Shown piece after piece: positions 55,024 through 63,537 of a DNA stretch of 64,000 bases. Both the position numbers and the translations under genes were made by a program. The notes under the pieces were generated by a model. The model saw only the letters and a program-made list of their open reading frames with translations. It was not told the DNA's origin and made no database searches. Numbering within the stretch: the first letter of the stretch is position 1; each line of letters begins with the position of its first letter. The DNA lies in the NCBI RefSeq assembly GCF_019048865.1, contig NZ_CP077604.1, positions 1,674,001 through 1,738,000 on the forward strand, given 5' to 3'. The stretch comes from Aquihabitans sp. G128 (GTDB lineage: Bacteria; Actinomycetota; Acidimicrobiia; Acidimicrobiales; Iamiaceae).

Positions 55024-55057
55024 AGCTTACGAGGCGCCCCACGACGCCTCGTAGGAT
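55024..55057. promoter_or_regulatory. Divergent promoters around an inverted repeat
   Basis: 9-bp perfect arms TACGAGGCG (55028-55036) and CGCCTCGTA (55045-55053), 8-base spacer. At each outer edge lies a -10: TAAGCT (55024-55029, minus) and TAGGAT (55052-55057, plus). Confidence 0.55.
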
Positions 55058-55063
55058 GCCGCC

Positions 55064-55771
55064 GTGCCCAGCGACGCCCCGTCCCGCCCCATCCAGATCG
55101 CCCCGTCGGTCCTGCCCGCCGACTTCTCCAAGCTCGGCGAGGAGTGCCAGGCGCTCGAGAAGGCCGGCGTCGACCGCATCCAGTGGGACGTGATGGACGG
55201 CCAGTTCGTGCCGAACCTCACCTTCGGACCGGACGTCATCGCGGCGTGCCGCCCCCACGTCGACCTGCTCTTCGAGGCGCACCTCATGGTGAACACGCCC
55301 GAGGTGCTCCTCGAGCAGTACGTCCAGGCCGGCTGCGACCTGCTGATCGTCCACGCCGAGTCCACCGTGCACCTCCACCGCTGCCTCGGCCAGGTGGCCG
55401 ACGCGGGTGCTCGGGCGGCGGTGGCCCTCAACCCGTCCACCCCGGTCGCCGCCATCGAGCACGTGCTCGACCTGGTGGAGATGGTGCTGGTCATGACCGT
55501 CAACCCCGGCTTCGGCGGCCAGGCGTACATCGCCACCATGGAGCCGAAGGTCCGCGAGCTGCGCGAGCTCGTCGTGCGCCGGGGGCTGCCCGTCGACATC
55601 GAGGTCGACGGCGGGATCGGGCCCGACACCATCGGCGGTGCCACCTCGGCGGGGGCCAACGTCCTGGTGGCCGGCAGCGCGCTCTACCGTGACCCCGAAG
55701 GCCTGGAGCACGCGGTCAGCGACCTCCGGGCTCGCGCCGAGGCCGCCCAGGCCGGCGCCGCCACCGCCTGA
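55064..55771 (+). CDS. rpe: Ribulose-phosphate 3-epimerase
   Basis: Pentose phosphate pathway TIM-barrel enzyme, 235 residues. IAPSVLPADFSKLGEE, WDVMDGQFVPNLTFGP, LEAHLMV-type FEAHLMVNTPE, MTVNPGFGGQAYI and EVDGGIGPDT carry the metal-binding and catalytic Asp/His residues. GTG at 55064 is 6 bases after TAGGAT, so leaderless. Confidence 0.97.
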   Translation: MPSDAPSRPIQIAPSVLPADFSKLGEECQALEKAGVDRIQWDVMDGQFVPNLTFGPDVIAACRPHVDLLFEAHLMVNTPEVLLEQYVQAGCDLLIVHAESTVHLHRCLGQVADAGARAAVALNPSTPVAAIEHVLDLVEMVLVMTVNPGFGGQAYIATMEPKVRELRELVVRRGLPVDIEVDGGIGPDTIGGATSAGANVLVAGSALYRDPEGLEHAVSDLRARAEAAQAGAATA

Positions 55772-55814
55772 CCCGGTGCCCGGCGCGCCGGGAGCCACCT
55801 GCGATGCTGGCTCC

Positions 55815-56336
55815 ATGGTTGGTGCGGCACGACGGTGGACGGCGACGGCAGCGGCGGTGGCCCTGGCCCTGGTGGCCCTGGGCGGCTGCACCAAGGACCA
55901 CGGCTCCGAAGCCGACTTCTGCCGCGAGGTGAAGCGCATCCCCACGCTCGACGCGGTGGTGACCGGCTTCGTCGACACCGAGCCCTCGGCGCTCGACGCC
56001 CGACTCGACGACGCCTCGAAGGCCTACGCCACCCTGGAGGACGCCGCGCCCGACGACGTGCGCGACAGCGTCTCGGACATGACCGCCCTGGTCGACGCCG
56101 TGCTCGCCGCCGTCCGGGCCCACCCCGACGACCCCGAGGCCGCCGCTCGCGACCTGCGGGCCGCCGTCAAGGACCACCCGAACGCCGCAAGGTCCTCGCT
56201 GGCGGTGGCGTCGTACGCCTCGGAGCACTGCGGCGTGGAGCTCAACCCGAAGGTGGTCGACACCACCTCGACCACCGCCGTCTCGGGCGGCTCGAGCCCG
56301 GACCCCTCCAGCACCGGCACCACCGCCGCCGGTTGA
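55815..56336 (+). CDS. Putative lipoprotein
   Basis: 173 residues. Signal peptide ends in a lipobox (VALGGC-like LGGC, Cys at about 24). Mature part is acidic and helical (DARLDDASKAYATLEDAAPD, VDAVLAAVRAHPDDPEAAA) with two further Cys (DFCREV, EHCGVEL) and a Ser/Thr-rich tail. Function unknown; extracytoplasmic, lipid-anchored. Confidence 0.7.
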   Translation: MVGAARRWTATAAAVALALVALGGCTKDHGSEADFCREVKRIPTLDAVVTGFVDTEPSALDARLDDASKAYATLEDAAPDDVRDSVSDMTALVDAVLAAVRAHPDDPEAAARDLRAAVKDHPNAARSSLAVASYASEHCGVELNPKVVDTTSTTAVSGGSSPDPSSTGTTAAG

Positions 56337-56348
56337 GGCCCAGACGCG

Positions 56349-56382
56349 GACGACCCCGGCGCACGAGGCGGCCGGGGTCGTC
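56349..56382. terminator. Bidirectional terminator between lipoprotein gene and clpP
   Basis: 12-bp perfect arms GACGACCCCGGC and complement, loop GCACGAGGCG, between convergent genes. Confidence 0.7.
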
Positions 56383-56413
56383 GAGGGCGATCGGGCCGGA
56401 GGCCCGGGACCGA

Positions 56414-57013
56414 TCAGGCGAGGTCGCTCCGGTGGACCTTGACGTCGTCGATGATGCCGTAGTCCTTGGCCTGCTCGGCGGTGAACCAGCGGTCCCGCTC
56501 GGAGTCGGCCTCGATCTGCTCCACGGTCTGGCCCGAGTGGGCGGCGATGCGCTCGGCCATGAGGCGCTTGATGTACACCATGCGCTCGGCCTGGATGGCG
56601 ATGTCGGACGCCTGGCCCTGGATGCCGCCGGAGGGCTGGTGCATCATGATCTGGCTGTGCGGCAGGGCGAAGCGCTTGCCCGGGGCGCCGGCGCAGAGCA
56701 GGAACTGCCCCATGGAGGCGGCCAGGCCCATGCAGACCGTGCCGACGTCGGCGGTGACGAACTGCATGGTGTCGTAGATGGCCATGCCGGCCGAGATCGA
56801 CCCGCCGGGCGAGTTGATGTAGAGCCAGATGTCGCCCTCGTCCTGGCCGTCGAGGTAGAGGATCTGCGCCGCCAGCTGGTTGGCGATCGTGTCGTTGACA
56901 TCGGTCCCCAGGAAGACGATGCGCTCCTTGAGGAGGCGGTTGTAGATGTCGGCAGCCCCGAGGTCCAACCCGGAGGGGCCCTGAGCCATGGGAGCGAGGT
57001 TCGGCAGGTCCAT
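56414..57013 (-). CDS. clpP: ATP-dependent Clp protease proteolytic subunit (second copy)
   Basis: 199 residues. Catalytic Ser in [14 protein letters not shown], His in [11 protein letters not shown], Asp in SERDRWF. This copy keeps the canonical SMG after the active Ser, unlike the copy in the clpX locus. Start ATG at 57013, seven bases after TAACCT. Alone here rather than next to clpP1 as in most actinobacteria. Confidence 0.95.
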   Translation of the reverse strand: MDLPNLAPMAQGPSGLDLGAADIYNRLLKERIVFLGTDVNDTIANQLAAQILYLDGQDEGDIWLYINSPGGSISAGMAIYDTMQFVTADVGTVCMGLAASMGQFLLCAGAPGKRFALPHSQIMMHQPSGGIQGQASDIAIQAERMVYIKRLMAERIAAHSGQTVEQIEADSERDRWFTAEQAKDYGIIDDVKVHRSDLA

Positions 57014-57020
57014 GCGGCGC

Positions 57021-57026
57021 AGGTTA
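57021..57026 (-). promoter_or_regulatory. -10 element of second clpP
   Basis: TAACCT, 7 bases before the ATG; leaderless. Confidence 0.45.
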
Positions 57027-57080
57027 GCGGTGACCTGTCGGCTTCCCGCGACCAGCGCGGCCGGTACCATCGCCCCGCAC

Positions 57081-57154
57081 GCCGGCGTAGCCCAATTGGC
57101 AGAGGCACCAGGTTTAGGTCCTGGCCAGTGCGCGTTCGAGTCGCGCCGTCGGCA
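57081..57154 (+). tRNA. tRNA-Leu (anticodon UAG), class I-like short variable loop
   Basis: Acceptor GCCGGCG/CGTCGGC, D-arm GCCCAATTGGCAGAGGC with the three-pair stem and extended loop typical of tRNA-Leu, anticodon stem CCAGG/CCTGG with loop TTTAGGT (TAG), T-arm GCGCG-TTCGAGT-CGCGC, A73. The variable region is only five bases (CCAGT), whereas leucine tRNAs normally have a long variable arm. CCA is not encoded. Confidence 0.85.
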
Positions 57155-57204
57155 CCCCGTCCCCCACCTGGCCCGCACCGTCGCGGGTCTGGCAACGTGC
57201 GGCC

Positions 57205-57999
57205 ATGCCCGAAGGCCACACCATCCACCGGCTGGCCCGGGACCAGAGAGCCGACCTGGTGGGACGGCCGGTCGAGGCCGTCGCCGGCCAGGAGCGCTTC
57301 CGCAGCGGCGCCGAGCGCCTGCACGGCCAGGTGCTGCGCAAGGCCGAGGCCTGGGGCAAGCACCTGTTCCACACCTACGACTCCGGCGACGTCCTCCACG
57401 TCCACCTCGGCCTCATCGGGAAGTGGCTCCGCCGCACCGACGATCCGCGCCCCGAGCCCATCTCCACCACGCGGCTGCGGCTCGCCGGCGACGACGCCGC
57501 CTGGGACCTGACCGGCCCCATGGTCTGCTCGGTCGTGTCGCCGGACGAGAAGGCCGCGGTGGTGGCCAAGCTGGGCCCCGACCCGCTGCGTCGCGACGGC
57601 GACCCCGAGCGGATGTGGGCCAAGGTGCACCGCAGCTCGAAGTCGATCGGGCTCCTGGTCATGGAGCAGGACGTCGTGGCCGGCATCGGCAACGTCTACC
57701 GCTCGGAGCTGCTCAACATCGTGGGCGTCGACCCCCGCCGGCCCGGCACGGCCGTCACCCGGGAGGAGTTCGACGCCCTGTGGGCCGAGACCGTGCGCCA
57801 GCTCCGCCTGGGCGTGCGCCGCGGCAAGATCGTGACCATGGGCCAGGACGAGCTGGGCCGGCCGATCTCGAAGCTCCGGCGCGGCGAGGGGCGCTACGCC
57901 TACAAGCAGGAGGTGTGCGGCCGGTGCCACACGGTGCTCGACGTGTACCCCATCGCCGGGCGCACCACGTGGAGCTGCCCGGTGTGCCAGCCCCGCTGA
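57205..57999 (+). CDS. Fpg/Nei-family DNA glycosylase (endonuclease VIII type)
   Basis: 264 residues, base-excision repair of oxidised bases with AP lyase activity. [11 protein letters not shown] at the N-terminus (catalytic Pro-Glu), H2TH region ([17 protein letters not shown]) and C-terminal zinc finger CGRCHTVLD ... CPVCQPR. The PEGHT start fits actinobacterial Nei2-type enzymes rather than MutM (PELPE). Convergent and abutting rdgB. Confidence 0.93.
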   Translation: MPEGHTIHRLARDQRADLVGRPVEAVAGQERFRSGAERLHGQVLRKAEAWGKHLFHTYDSGDVLHVHLGLIGKWLRRTDDPRPEPISTTRLRLAGDDAAWDLTGPMVCSVVSPDEKAAVVAKLGPDPLRRDGDPERMWAKVHRSSKSIGLLVMEQDVVAGIGNVYRSELLNIVGVDPRRPGTAVTREEFDALWAETVRQLRLGVRRGKIVTMGQDELGRPISKLRRGEGRYAYKQEVCGRCHTVLDVYPIAGRTTWSCPVCQPR

Positions 58000-58578
58000 T
58001 CAGGCGTCGCGGAGCTGGGCCACGAAGGCCGCCAGGGCGTGGCCGCGGTGGCTGATGGCGTGCTTCTCCTCGGCGCCGAGCTCGCCGAAGGTGCGGCCGT
58101 CGGCATCGTCGGGGACGAACACCGGGTCGTAGCCGAAGCCACCGGCGCCTCGGGGAGCCGGGGCGATGTGGCCCTCGCAGGTGCCGTCGGCCACCACCTC
58201 GCTCCCGTCGGGCCGCTGGAGGACCACGACGCAGCGGAAGCGGGCCCGGCGGTCGGCCGGGTCGGGGCGCTCGGCCAGGGCGGCGAGCAGCTTGTCGACG
58301 TTGGCCTCGTCGGTGGCGCCCTCGCCGGCGTACCGGGCCGACCACACGCCGGGCGCGCCGTCGAGGGCGTCGACCTCGAGGCCGGAGTCGTCGGCCACCG
58401 AGGCGATCCCGGTGGCGGCCAGCAGCGCCGCCGCCTTCAGCCGGGCGTTGCCCACGAAGGTGTCGGCGTCCTCCACGACCTCGGGGACCTCCGGCGGGCG
58501 GGGCACCAGGTCGATCTCGTGGTCGAGGATCTCGCGCAGCTCGGCCACCTTCTTGGGGTTGGCCGAGGCCAGCACCAT
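58000..58578 (-). CDS. rdgB: XTP/dITP diphosphatase (RdgB/HAM1)
   Basis: Removes non-canonical purine nucleotides. 192 residues. [49 protein letters not shown] and [13 protein letters not shown] are family motifs. ATG at 58578. Immediately downstream of rph, the usual pairing. Confidence 0.96.
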   Translation of the reverse strand: MVLASANPKKVAELREILDHEIDLVPRPPEVPEVVEDADTFVGNARLKAAALLAATGIASVADDSGLEVDALDGAPGVWSARYAGEGATDEANVDKLLAALAERPDPADRRARFRCVVVLQRPDGSEVVADGTCEGHIAPAPRGAGGFGYDPVFVPDDADGRTFGELGAEEKHAISHRGHALAAFVAQLRDA

Positions 58579-58598
58579 GCGCTCCACCGGACCGGCCC

Positions 58599-59343
58599 TC
58601 AGCGACCGAGCGGGCGGGCGGTGGGCGGCGTGGCCAGCACCTCGCCCTGCAGGGCGGTGATGCGGGCGATGCCGGACTGGGCGAGGTCGAGCAGCGCGCC
58701 GAGCTCGGCCCGGTCGAACGCCGCGCCCTCGGCCGTGCCCTGCACCTCGACGAAGGTGCCGGCGCCCGTCATGACCACGTTCATGTCGGTGCCCGCCCGC
58801 ACGTCCTCGACGTAGGGCAGGTCGAGCATCGGCGTGCCGTCGATGATGCCGACGGAGATGGCGGCACAGGTGTCGGTCAGCGGGTGCGCCTTGAGCTTCT
58901 GGTTCTGCACCAACCGGGTCAGGGCGTCGTGGAGGGCCACGTAGCCGCCGCAGATCGAGGCGGTGCGGGTGCCGCCGTCGGCCTGCAGCACGTCGCAGTC
59001 GACGATGACCTGGCGCTCGCCCAGCGCCTGCATGTCGCACACCGAGCGCAGCGAGCGGCCGATGAGGCGCTGGATCTCCTGGGTGCGGCCGGACTGCTTG
59101 CCCTTGGCGGCCTCGCGGCCGATCCGCTCGGCCGAGGCCCCCCGGGAGCATCGAGTACTCGGCGGTGACCCAGCCCTTGCCCTTCCCCTTCATCCAGCGA
59201 GGCACGCTCTCGTCGATGGACGCCGTGCACAGCACGCGGGTGCCGCCGAAGGAGACCAGGACCGAGCCGGCCGCCTGCTCGGTGAAGTCCCGTTCGAACG
59301 TGATCGGGCGAAGGTCGTCGGGCTGGCGGCCATCGGCGCGCAT
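58599..59343 (-). CDS. rph: Ribonuclease PH, frameshifted
   Basis: 3'-5' phosphorolytic tRNA-trimming exonuclease, 247 residues once corrected. Starts [33 protein letters not shown] then breaks at six Cs (59138-59143, plus strand). With five, it continues [20 protein letters not shown] and into [21 protein letters not shown]-terminal half intact through [16 protein letters not shown]. As written the upstream frame runs on into rdgB. Likely an assembly indel. Confidence 0.92.
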
Positions 59344-59435
59344 GGGTGCTCCTCGAGGTGGGTTCCGGGCGGCGCCCATCGTCGCAGACCAGCTCACCCC
59401 TCCCCCGATCGGACCGCCGGCCGGCGGCCGGGTCC

Positions 59436-59441
59436 TAGGTT
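59436..59441 (+). promoter_or_regulatory. -10 element of MBL hydrolase gene
   Basis: TAGGTT, 6 bases before the ATG; leaderless. Confidence 0.45.
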
Positions 59442-59447
59442 GGGGCG

Positions 59448-60230
59448 ATGGCCCCGGACCTGCGCCGCCACCTCACCAAGGACCGGCCGGCGCTCTCGGT
59501 CACCGTGCTCGGCTCGGCCGGCACGGCCCCCCACGCCGACAACCCCTGCAGCGGCTACCTGGTCCGCACGCCGTCCACCACGGTCTGGGTCGACACCGGG
59601 CCCGGCACCTACGCCGCCCTGCAGGAGCACGTCGCCCTCGCCGACGTCGACGCCATCGTCGTCACCCACGAGCACCCCGACCACTGGAGCGACCTCGCGG
59701 TCGTCCGCAACGCGGCGCGCTACCTGCTGCACCTGGACCAGGTGTCCGTCCTGGGCACGGCGGGGACCCACGCCCTGCTGGCGACCGTGCTCGGCGGCTC
59801 GACCGACCCCCTCCGGTGGACCACCGTCACCGACGGTGCCGAGGCCACCGTCGGCGACGTGTCGCTCCGGTTCTCCCGCACCGACCACCCCGTCGAGACC
59901 CTCGCCGTGCGCGCCGAGGCGGGCGGTCGGGTGCTGGCCTACTCCGCCGACACCGGTCCGGCGTGGTCGTTCGCTTCGCTCGACCCGGCCGGCACCGGCT
60001 TCGACCTCGCCCTCTGCGAGGCAACGCTCGACCCGCACGAGGCCGGTTCGGTCCAGCACCTCACCGCGGCCCAGGCCGGGGCGATGGCCGACGCGTCGAA
60101 GGTGCAGCGGTTGGCGCTCACGCACCTCGTCGAGGGCTCGGCTTCGCGGCGAGAAGAGGAAGCGGCAGCGGCCGATGCGTTCGACGGTCCGGTCGAGATC
60201 GCCCGGCCCGGCTACACCTTCACCGTCTGA
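59448..60230 (+). CDS. MBL-fold metal-dependent hydrolase (RNase Z-like)
   Basis: 260 residues. Metal-binding [13 protein letters not shown] (HxHxDH), [20 protein letters not shown] at the start, and later ADTGPAW and LTHLVEG ligand regions. This resembles the cAMP phosphodiesterase/RNase Z-like group found near rph-rdgB-murI in actinobacteria. Substrate not determined. Confidence 0.85.
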   Translation: MAPDLRRHLTKDRPALSVTVLGSAGTAPHADNPCSGYLVRTPSTTVWVDTGPGTYAALQEHVALADVDAIVVTHEHPDHWSDLAVVRNAARYLLHLDQVSVLGTAGTHALLATVLGGSTDPLRWTTVTDGAEATVGDVSLRFSRTDHPVETLAVRAEAGGRVLAYSADTGPAWSFASLDPAGTGFDLALCEATLDPHEAGSVQHLTAAQAGAMADASKVQRLALTHLVEGSASRREEEAAAADAFDGPVEIARPGYTFTV

Positions 60231-60268
60231 CCGCCCCGACCCTGGTTCCCGACGCCCGCACAGGCGGC

Positions 60269-60286
60269 TCCCAGGGAACTCCCAGG
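60269..60286 (+). promoter_or_regulatory. Direct-repeat operator before the response regulator
   Basis: TCCCAGG at 60269-60275 and 60280-60286, start to start 11 bp; typical spacing for OmpR-family dimers. 22 bases upstream of the regulator start. Confidence 0.55.
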
Positions 60287-60308
60287 AACGGGCGCGACCA
60301 TCCCCGTC

Positions 60309-60998
60309 GTGACCGGTGAACGACTCCTGCTCGTAGACGACGAAGAGAACCTGCGCTCGATGCTCGAGGCGGCCCTGCGCCACACGGGCTTCGAGGTGCA
60401 CCCCGTGGCCAGCGGCCGGGCGGCGCTGGAGGCCATCGACGAGGTGAAGCCTGACCTCGTGGTCCTCGACGTCATGCTCCCCGACCTCGACGGCTTCGAG
60501 GTGTGCCAGCGGCTGCGCAAGGCCGGCAACCGCACCCCGGTCCTGTTCCTCACCGCGCGGGACGCCACCGACGACAAGGTCCGCGGCCTCACCATGGGCG
60601 GCGACGACTACCTCTCGAAGCCGTTCAGCCTCGACGAGCTGGTGGCCCGCATCGGGGCGGTCCTGCGCCGCACCGGCACCGAGCGCAACGACGCCCTCCT
60701 GCGCTGCGCCGACCTGGAGCTCGACGACGACGCCCACCAGGTCACCCGCGAGGGACGAGACGTGGCCCTGTCCCCCACCGAGTACAACCTGCTCCGCTAC
60801 CTGCTGATCAACCAGGGCCGGGTGGTCTCCAAGGCCCAGATCCTCGACCACGTCTGGCAGTACGACTTCGGCGGCGACGGCGGCGTGGTCGAGACCTACA
60901 TCGGCTACCTCCGCCGCAAGCTCGACCCCTCCCCCGAGCGACGCCTCATCCACACCGTCCGCGGGGTGGGCTACTCGCTGCGCGAACCGCGGGGCTGA
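60309..60998 (+). CDS. OmpR-family response regulator
   Basis: 229 residues from a GTG. Receiver with acidic DDEEN pocket (Asp 10-11), phospho-acceptor in DLVVLDVMLPDLDG (about 53) and Lys in YLSKPFSL. C-terminal winged helix (LSPTEYNLLRYLLINQG, TYIGYLRRKLDPSPE). Separated by one base from the kinase gene. Presumed to bind the 11-bp direct repeats upstream of itself and of the gene at 62570. Confidence 0.92.
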   Translation: MTGERLLLVDDEENLRSMLEAALRHTGFEVHPVASGRAALEAIDEVKPDLVVLDVMLPDLDGFEVCQRLRKAGNRTPVLFLTARDATDDKVRGLTMGGDDYLSKPFSLDELVARIGAVLRRTGTERNDALLRCADLELDDDAHQVTREGRDVALSPTEYNLLRYLLINQGRVVSKAQILDHVWQYDFGGDGGVVETYIGYLRRKLDPSPERRLIHTVRGVGYSLREPRG

Positions 60999-60999
60999 C

Positions 61000-62478
61000 G
61001 TGTCGCTGCGCGCCCGCCTCCTGGTGGGCATGGCCCTCATCGTGGTGGTGCTCGCCAGCGTCGGCCTCGCCGTCACCCGGGCCACCGAGGCGAACCTGGT
61101 CCGCCAGGTGGACCAGCAGCTCGACCGGGCCGTCCCCAAGGTGCGCGAGCGCTACAAGGGACGCCCCGGCCCCGGCGACGCTGACGACCAGGTCAGCGCC
61201 AGCGGGGCCAGCTCCCTCTACGTCGGGACCGTGAGCCAGGGGGTGCTGGTCACCCTCTCGCTACCCGAGCTGACCGAGGACCAGGCCACCGCCCCCGACC
61301 TCACCGCGGCCGAGGCCCGGGCCCGGGTGGGCGAGGGCGCCTTCACGGTGGGGGCCGACGGGAGCGACCTGCGCTACCGGGTGATCGTCCGCGCCACCGG
61401 CGACGGGGACTTCGAGGTCTACGCGTCGCCGCTCGAGGACGTCGACGCCACCACCCACCGGCTGATCGCCTTCGAGGTCGCGGCGTCGGCCGGCATCGTC
61501 GCCGTGCTGGGGCTGGTGACGTTCTGGGTGCTGCGCCTCGGCGTGCGCCCCGTGAAGCAGATGACGGCGACCGCCGCGGCCATCGGCAGCGGCGACCTGT
61601 CGCGGCGCATCCCCGAGTCGGCGGCGGGCACCGAGGCGGGCGAGCTCGGCGTGGCCCTCAACCAGATGTTGGGCCGGATCGAGGAGTCCTTCGACGAGCG
61701 GGCCCGGTCCGAGGACCGCCTCCGCCAGTTCGTGGCCGACGCCAGCCACGAGCTGCGCACGCCCGTGACCACCATCCGGGGCTACGCCGAGCTCTACCGG
61801 GTGGGCGGCCTGCGAGGCGAGGCCGACCTGGACGGGGCCATGCGCCGGACGGAGCAGGAGGCCATCCGCATGGGCGCCCTCGTGGAGGACCTGCTGAACC
61901 TGGCCCGCCTCGACCAGGGGAGGCCGCTGCACCTGCAGCCCGTGGACCTGTCGGCGCTCGTGGCCGACGCCGCACGCGACGCCGGCGCGGTCGAGCCCCG
62001 ACGCCCGATCACCGTGCACGCGCCCACCCCCGTGCCCATCGTCGGCGACGACGCCATGCTGCGCCAGATCGTGGCCAACCTGGTGGCCAACGCACGGGTG
62101 CACACCCCGCCGGACACGCCCATCCACCTCCGAGCCGGGCTCGCCGGCGATCGGGCCGTCGTGGAGGTGGCCGACGAGGGACCCGGCATGTCGCCCGAGG
62201 TGGCCGCCCGGGCCTTCGAGCGCTTCTACCGCGCCGATCCGGCCCGCACCCGCCACACCGGCGGCAGCGGCCTCGGCCTGTCGATCGTCGCCGCCTCCGC
62301 AGCGGCCCACGGCGGCGAGGCCACGCTGGACTCCGCTCCAGGGCGGGGCACCACCGTGCGCCTCACCCTGCCGATCCTCCCCGTCGTCGGGGCTCCGTCG
62401 CCGGGAGCGGCGGGCGGAGGCGAGCGGATCGCCATGAAAGGGGTCGAGGACGGCCAACGCGGGGCACCCTCTCGGTGA
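61000..62478 (+). CDS. Sensor histidine kinase
   Basis: 492 residues from a GTG. Two membrane helices (about 8-28 and 160-180) flank an extracytoplasmic sensor domain; HAMP follows; phospho-acceptor His in FVADASHELRTPVT; ATPase boxes VANLVANARVHT, VADEGPGMS and GGSGLGLSIV. Partner of the response regulator immediately upstream. Signal unknown. Confidence 0.92.
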   Translation: MSLRARLLVGMALIVVVLASVGLAVTRATEANLVRQVDQQLDRAVPKVRERYKGRPGPGDADDQVSASGASSLYVGTVSQGVLVTLSLPELTEDQATAPDLTAAEARARVGEGAFTVGADGSDLRYRVIVRATGDGDFEVYASPLEDVDATTHRLIAFEVAASAGIVAVLGLVTFWVLRLGVRPVKQMTATAAAIGSGDLSRRIPESAAGTEAGELGVALNQMLGRIEESFDERARSEDRLRQFVADASHELRTPVTTIRGYAELYRVGGLRGEADLDGAMRRTEQEAIRMGALVEDLLNLARLDQGRPLHLQPVDLSALVADAARDAGAVEPRRPITVHAPTPVPIVGDDAMLRQIVANLVANARVHTPPDTPIHLRAGLAGDRAVVEVADEGPGMSPEVAARAFERFYRADPARTRHTGGSGLGLSIVAASAAAHGGEATLDSAPGRGTTVRLTLPILPVVGAPSPGAAGGGERIAMKGVEDGQRGAPSR

Positions 62479-62491
62479 GCCGATCGCCCGT

Positions 62492-62509
62492 TCCCAGGGT
62501 TTTCCCAGG
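62492..62509 (+). promoter_or_regulatory. Direct-repeat operator before the secreted repeat protein
   Basis: TCCCAGG at 62492-62498 and 62503-62509, again 11 bp apart, matching the repeat before the response regulator; 60 bases upstream of the gene at 62570. Confidence 0.55.
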
Positions 62510-62569
62510 TTGGCGTGCTTCGCTGGGCGTTGCTCCCGGCACCATCCGCGACCACAGGGGATCCAACCC

Positions 62570-63418
62570 ATGCCCAACCGCAAGCTCATCGGCGCCGCCG
62601 CCATGACCGCAGCCCTCGCCGCCGGCGGCTTCGCCGGCGCCGCCCTCGGCAACCCGCTCACGTCCGGCGCCCAGGACGGCGGTTCGACCACCTCGACCAC
62701 CGCTCCGGCCACCACCGGCACAGACGGCGCCCCCAAGGGCGGCGACCACGGTCCCGGGCGTGGGTTCGGCCTCGGCGGCGACCTCGACGTCGCCGCCAAG
62801 GCCCTCGGCATCAGCACCGACGACCTGCAGGCCGCGCTGAAGGACGGCAAGAGCCTGGCCGACGTCGCCAAGGCCCAGGGCGTCGACAAGCAGAAGGTCA
62901 TCGACGCCCTCGTCGCCGCCGCCGAGAAGCAGCTCGACGAGGCCAAGGCGGCGCTGCCCGACCGCATCGCCGACCTGGTCGACGGCAAGGTCCCCGCCGG
63001 CGGTCCCGGCGGCTTCGGCGGTGGGCACGGTGGCCGGGGCGGTCCCGGCGGCGGCTTCGGCCGCGGCCAGGACCTCGCCGTCGCCGCCAAGGCCATCGGC
63101 ATCTCCGAGGACGACCTCCGCACCGCCCTCGAGGACGGCAAGAGCATCGCCGAGGTGGCCAAGGCCAAGGGCGTGAGCGAGCAGAAGGTCATCGACGCCC
63201 TCGTCGCCGACGCCAAGGCCAAGCTGGCCGAGGCCGTGAAGTCCGGCAAGCTGACCCAGGCCCAGGCCGACGAGCGCTCCGAGGACCTCGCCGACCGCAC
63301 CAAGGACCGGGTCGAGGACACCCACGAGGGCCGACCCGGCCACGACGGCCCCGACGGTGCGCCCCCGGCCGCCCCGCCGGCCGAGGCCCCCAGCACCACC
63401 GCACCCGGCGGCAACTGA
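62570..63418 (+). CDS. Secreted repeat protein, likely two-component target
   Basis: 282 residues. Signal peptide (LIGAAAMTAALAAGGFAGA), a Thr/Gly linker, then two helical units of about 45 residues: LDVAAKALGISTDDLQAALK and LAVAAKAIGISEDDLRTALE, each followed by DGKS and QKVIDALVA. A Gly-rich hinge separates them; the tail is Pro/Ala/Thr-rich. Repeats like these occur in secreted or periplasmic stress proteins; the role is unknown. Carries the same operator as the regulator gene. Confidence 0.7.
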   Translation: MPNRKLIGAAAMTAALAAGGFAGAALGNPLTSGAQDGGSTTSTTAPATTGTDGAPKGGDHGPGRGFGLGGDLDVAAKALGISTDDLQAALKDGKSLADVAKAQGVDKQKVIDALVAAAEKQLDEAKAALPDRIADLVDGKVPAGGPGGFGGGHGGRGGPGGGFGRGQDLAVAAKAIGISEDDLRTALEDGKSIAEVAKAKGVSEQKVIDALVADAKAKLAEAVKSGKLTQAQADERSEDLADRTKDRVEDTHEGRPGHDGPDGAPPAAPPAEAPSTTAPGGN

Positions 63419-63447
63419 GCCGGCCGCACACCGCCCCTCCAGGGGAC

Positions 63448-63485
63448 GACGGGCCCGGGTCGCCGATCGGCGGTCCGGGCCCGTC
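63448..63485 (+). terminator. Terminator of the two-component/secreted-protein unit
   Basis: 11-bp arms GACGGGCCCGG and complement with an inner CGCCGATCGGCG palindrome; 30 bases past the stop. Confidence 0.65.
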
Positions 63486-63537
63486 CGCGTCCGGTCCCGG
63501 GTGGGCCGCGCCGCCGCCGGTGCGCCAACATGGCGCC

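Noticed and set aside
58000-59397. RNase PH-RdgB fusion protein
   Set aside because: Result of the C6 run at 59138; removing one base gives two standard separate enzymes.
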